A stretch of 64,000 nucleotides of DNA from Nostoc sp. KVJ3 (GTDB lineage: Bacteria; Cyanobacteriota; Cyanobacteriia; Cyanobacteriales; Nostocaceae), in assembly GCF_026127265.1 (NCBI RefSeq), contig NZ_WWFG01000001.1:1961501-2025500 (forward strand), given 5' to 3'. Both the position numbers and the translations under genes were made by a program. Each line of letters starts with the position of its first letter. Position 1 is the stretch's first letter. The notes beneath the pieces were generated by a model. That model saw only the letters and a program-made list of their open reading frames with translations. It was not told the DNA's origin and did not search any database. Shown here in pieces: positions 62,001 through 64,000 of this stretch.

Positions 62001-63801
62001 TCCAGAAGGTTTAGCGGAAGTTGCCACCTATGCTGATGGTATTGGCCCTTGGAAGCGGATGATTGTGAGCGTCAAAGGTACTGATGCTAATGGTGATGGC
62101 AAAGCCGATGATGTCAATGGGGATGGAGTAGTCAATGATGCTGACAAGACAACATTACCTCCTTCAACCTTAATTCAAGATGCTCATAACGCAGGTTTAC
62201 AGGTTCACCCCTATACCTTCCGTGCGGAAGATCAGTATTTAGCGGCAGATTATAAAGGACAGCTAGCACTAGAAATTCAGCAGTTCTATCAATTAGGTGT
62301 AGATGCACTCTTCTCAGATTTCCCAGATATTGCGGATCAAGTGCGGGATAAACTCAGAGACGATCCTCAGTATAATGTAGTGCGATCGCCACAAAACCCT
62401 GATGTCCTCTCAGGAGATGCCTTTGCTAATTTGGGTAGTTCCAAAGGTTTTGAAGGTGGAGCAATTAACGCCAGCAAAACCAAGCTGTATCTCCTACTAG
62501 AAGGTACAGTTCAAGGCGATACTCCTGGTGCTTTGCGGATTAACGAATTTGATTTAGCTAGCCACAAATACAGCGATCAACTACGCTACTACAGATTGGA
62601 TAATCCATCAAATTCCATCGGTGACTTAACAGTTATTAATGATAATGAGTACCTAGTCATTGAACGGGATAACAATCAAGGGGCTGCGGCTAAATTTAAA
62701 CGAATCTACAAAATAGACTTGTCTAAGACAGATTCTAATGGCTATGTAGCTAAAGAAGAAGTTGCAGACTTGTTAAATATCCAAGACCCCAAAGACCTGA
62801 ATGGAGATGGCAAAACCACCTTTGACTTCCCATTTCAAACCATTGAAAATGTTTTAGTTGTTGACAAAAACACCATTTTGGTAGCTAATGACAACAATTA
62901 TCCGTTCTCAACAGGTCGTCCTGGGAATGACCCTCAAAATCCAGTCATAGACAACAACGAAATTCTTCTACTGAAGTTGGAGAAGCCCCTTAACCTTGCT
63001 CCTGGTTTAGGTCAACCTCAAGCCGAAGAAATTAACTTTGGCTCCACTACCAGCGATGATATTACGGTTGGGCCAAATCAAACCTTATTCACAGGTGACG
63101 GAGCAGACTTTGTAGAAGGTACTACAGGTAACACAATCCAAACTGGGAACGGTGATGACACGGTGCTTGTGGGTAGTGACTCTTCAGTATCCACAGGGGA
63201 CGGCGATGATAGTATCTTTGTTGGTCAAAATGGTGCTGTTCAAAATACGACCGTCGATGGTGGCAATTGCGATGACCAAATTACCGTAGTTGAAGCTACT
63301 GGTAGTAATAGTTTATTCGGAGGTGCAGGTAACGATACTCTGACAATAGTTGAAGGTTCTCGTCAATCATCCTTTGGTGGTTCCGGTAACGACACCCTCA
63401 AAAGTAACGGCAGCAATAACCGTCTATATGGTGGTTCTGGGGATGATAAACTCTTCTCCAGTGTCAATGACTCCCTATCGGGTGGCGATGGTGATGACAT
63501 CTTATTTGCAGGTCAACAAGGTGATAATCGCCTGAGTGGTGGTGCTGGTGCTGACCAGTTTTGGATTGCTAACGCCAGTTTGCCAGCTAGCAAGAACATC
63601 ATTACTGATTTTGCGATCGGGATTGATAAAATTGGGCTGGGCGGTATTGGTATCACTCAGTTTAGTAATTTAGCACTGTTGCAACAAGGTAGTGACACTA
63701 TCGTAAAAACTGGAAATACAGAGTTGGTTTCATTGCTAGGAATTACCTCAACCAGCCTGACTGTCAATGACTTCGTTTTTTCTGCTAGCGTCGTGGCTTA
63801 G
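59086..63801 (+). CDS. RTX-secreted multidomain phosphatase: PhoX-like, split esterase-like phytase and GDPD
   Basis: 1571 residues, no signal peptide. Domains: a PhoX-like (DUF839) alkaline phosphatase region (about 20-525: [57 protein letters not shown]); the first half of an esterase-like phytase domain (529-703: [43 protein letters not shown]); a complete GDPD domain (about 706-1090: [56 protein letters not shown]); the second half of the phytase-like domain (about 1118-1295: [57 protein letters not shown]); RTX repeats (about 1320-1480) and an export tail. It would release phosphate from phosphomonoesters and glycerophosphodiesters. A Pho-box-like promoter precedes it. Confidence 0.9.
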   Translation: [1571 protein letters not shown]

Positions 63802-64000
63802 TTTATTGCTTAGTGCAGCCTGGTGGAAATAACTATCCAGTTGAAAACCGTTGTTTCAATTGCGTAGACTACAGCAAATAGCTTGTTATTGTAGGGTGGG
63901 CATTTGAATGCCCACCCTACACTAGTGAAATCAAAGTTAGAAACCGCATCTATACAAACAAAACCCGATAAGCTTAAGTTAAGGCTTTACTCTTTAAGTA
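63802..64000. other. Right-edge spacer, no gene
   Basis: Contains the palindrome at 63891-63920 and AT-rich sequence. Confidence 0.6.
63891..63920. repeat. 14-bp-arm palindrome GTAGGGTGGGCATT / AATGCCCACCCTAC
   Basis: Perfect arms with a 2-nt loop, 89 bp after the stop of the PhoX/GDPD gene. No T-run follows. It may still end transcription, but it belongs to a common dispersed repeat type (compare GTGGGGTGGGCATCTTGCC at 39744-39762). Confidence 0.7.

Overview
The window comes from a filamentous cyanobacterium of the Nostoc/Anabaena group. The evidence is the frequent HIP1 octamer GCGATCGC in genes and spacers, an NdhD subunit, a hormogonium polysaccharide (hps) locus in the order known from Nostoc punctiforme, a treZ-treY-treH trehalose cluster, a cyanovirin-N type lectin and xisH/xisI homologues. 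Gene density is low. Spacers are filled with palindromic repeats, heptamer tandem repeats and miniature transposons, as is typical of this group.

Layout. 1-9.7 kb: the 5' part of an exported protein running off the left edge, ndhD, a secreted cyanovirin-N homologue, xisHI, a membrane-anchored ABM-domain protein, a beta-propeller protein, a broken Uma2 gene and small conserved proteins. 9.9-12.3 kb: a miniature transposon, then a complete IS1634-family insertion sequence that cut the last codons of a small gene. 13-20.3 kb: a DUF427 protein, a cobalt ECF transporter operon (cbiMNQO) under a cobalamin riboswitch, a Dps ferritin, an aldo/keto reductase, a Uma2 protein and a DCC thiol-disulfide protein. 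20.6-27.2 kb: treZ, treY (apparently frameshifted near its 3' end) and treH, for making trehalose from malto-oligosaccharides and degrading it. 28-33.2 kb: dnaK, an NmrA-like dehydrogenase and an atypical histidine kinase. 34.3-45.6 kb: hpsA, pseudopilins hpsB-D, glycosyltransferases hpsE-G and an extra pseudopilin. 46.1-48.3 kb: a TIGR04282 glycosyltransferase and a PAS histidine kinase.

49.1-63.8 kb is the most unusual part. Three giant same-strand genes encode RTX (type I secreted) proteins: an extracellular nuclease, a double-domain phytase, and a protein combining a PhoX-like domain with a glycerophosphodiester phosphodiesterase that appears inserted inside an esterase-like phytase domain. 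Together they would release phosphate from DNA, phytate, phosphomonoesters and glycerophosphodiesters. A Pho-box-like 11-bp repeat array sits upstream of the last gene, so I infer an extracellular phosphate-scavenging island.

At least seven families of miniature inverted-repeat elements can be told apart by their ends. Several still have target duplications: TNA for two IS5/IS1031-like families, 8 bp for one, 11 bp for two, and a TA flank for one or two others. Some sit at informative places: inside the hps operon, 28 bp before the phytase start codon, and two head to tail sharing one TTA. All calls come from reading the sequence. No database search was possible.
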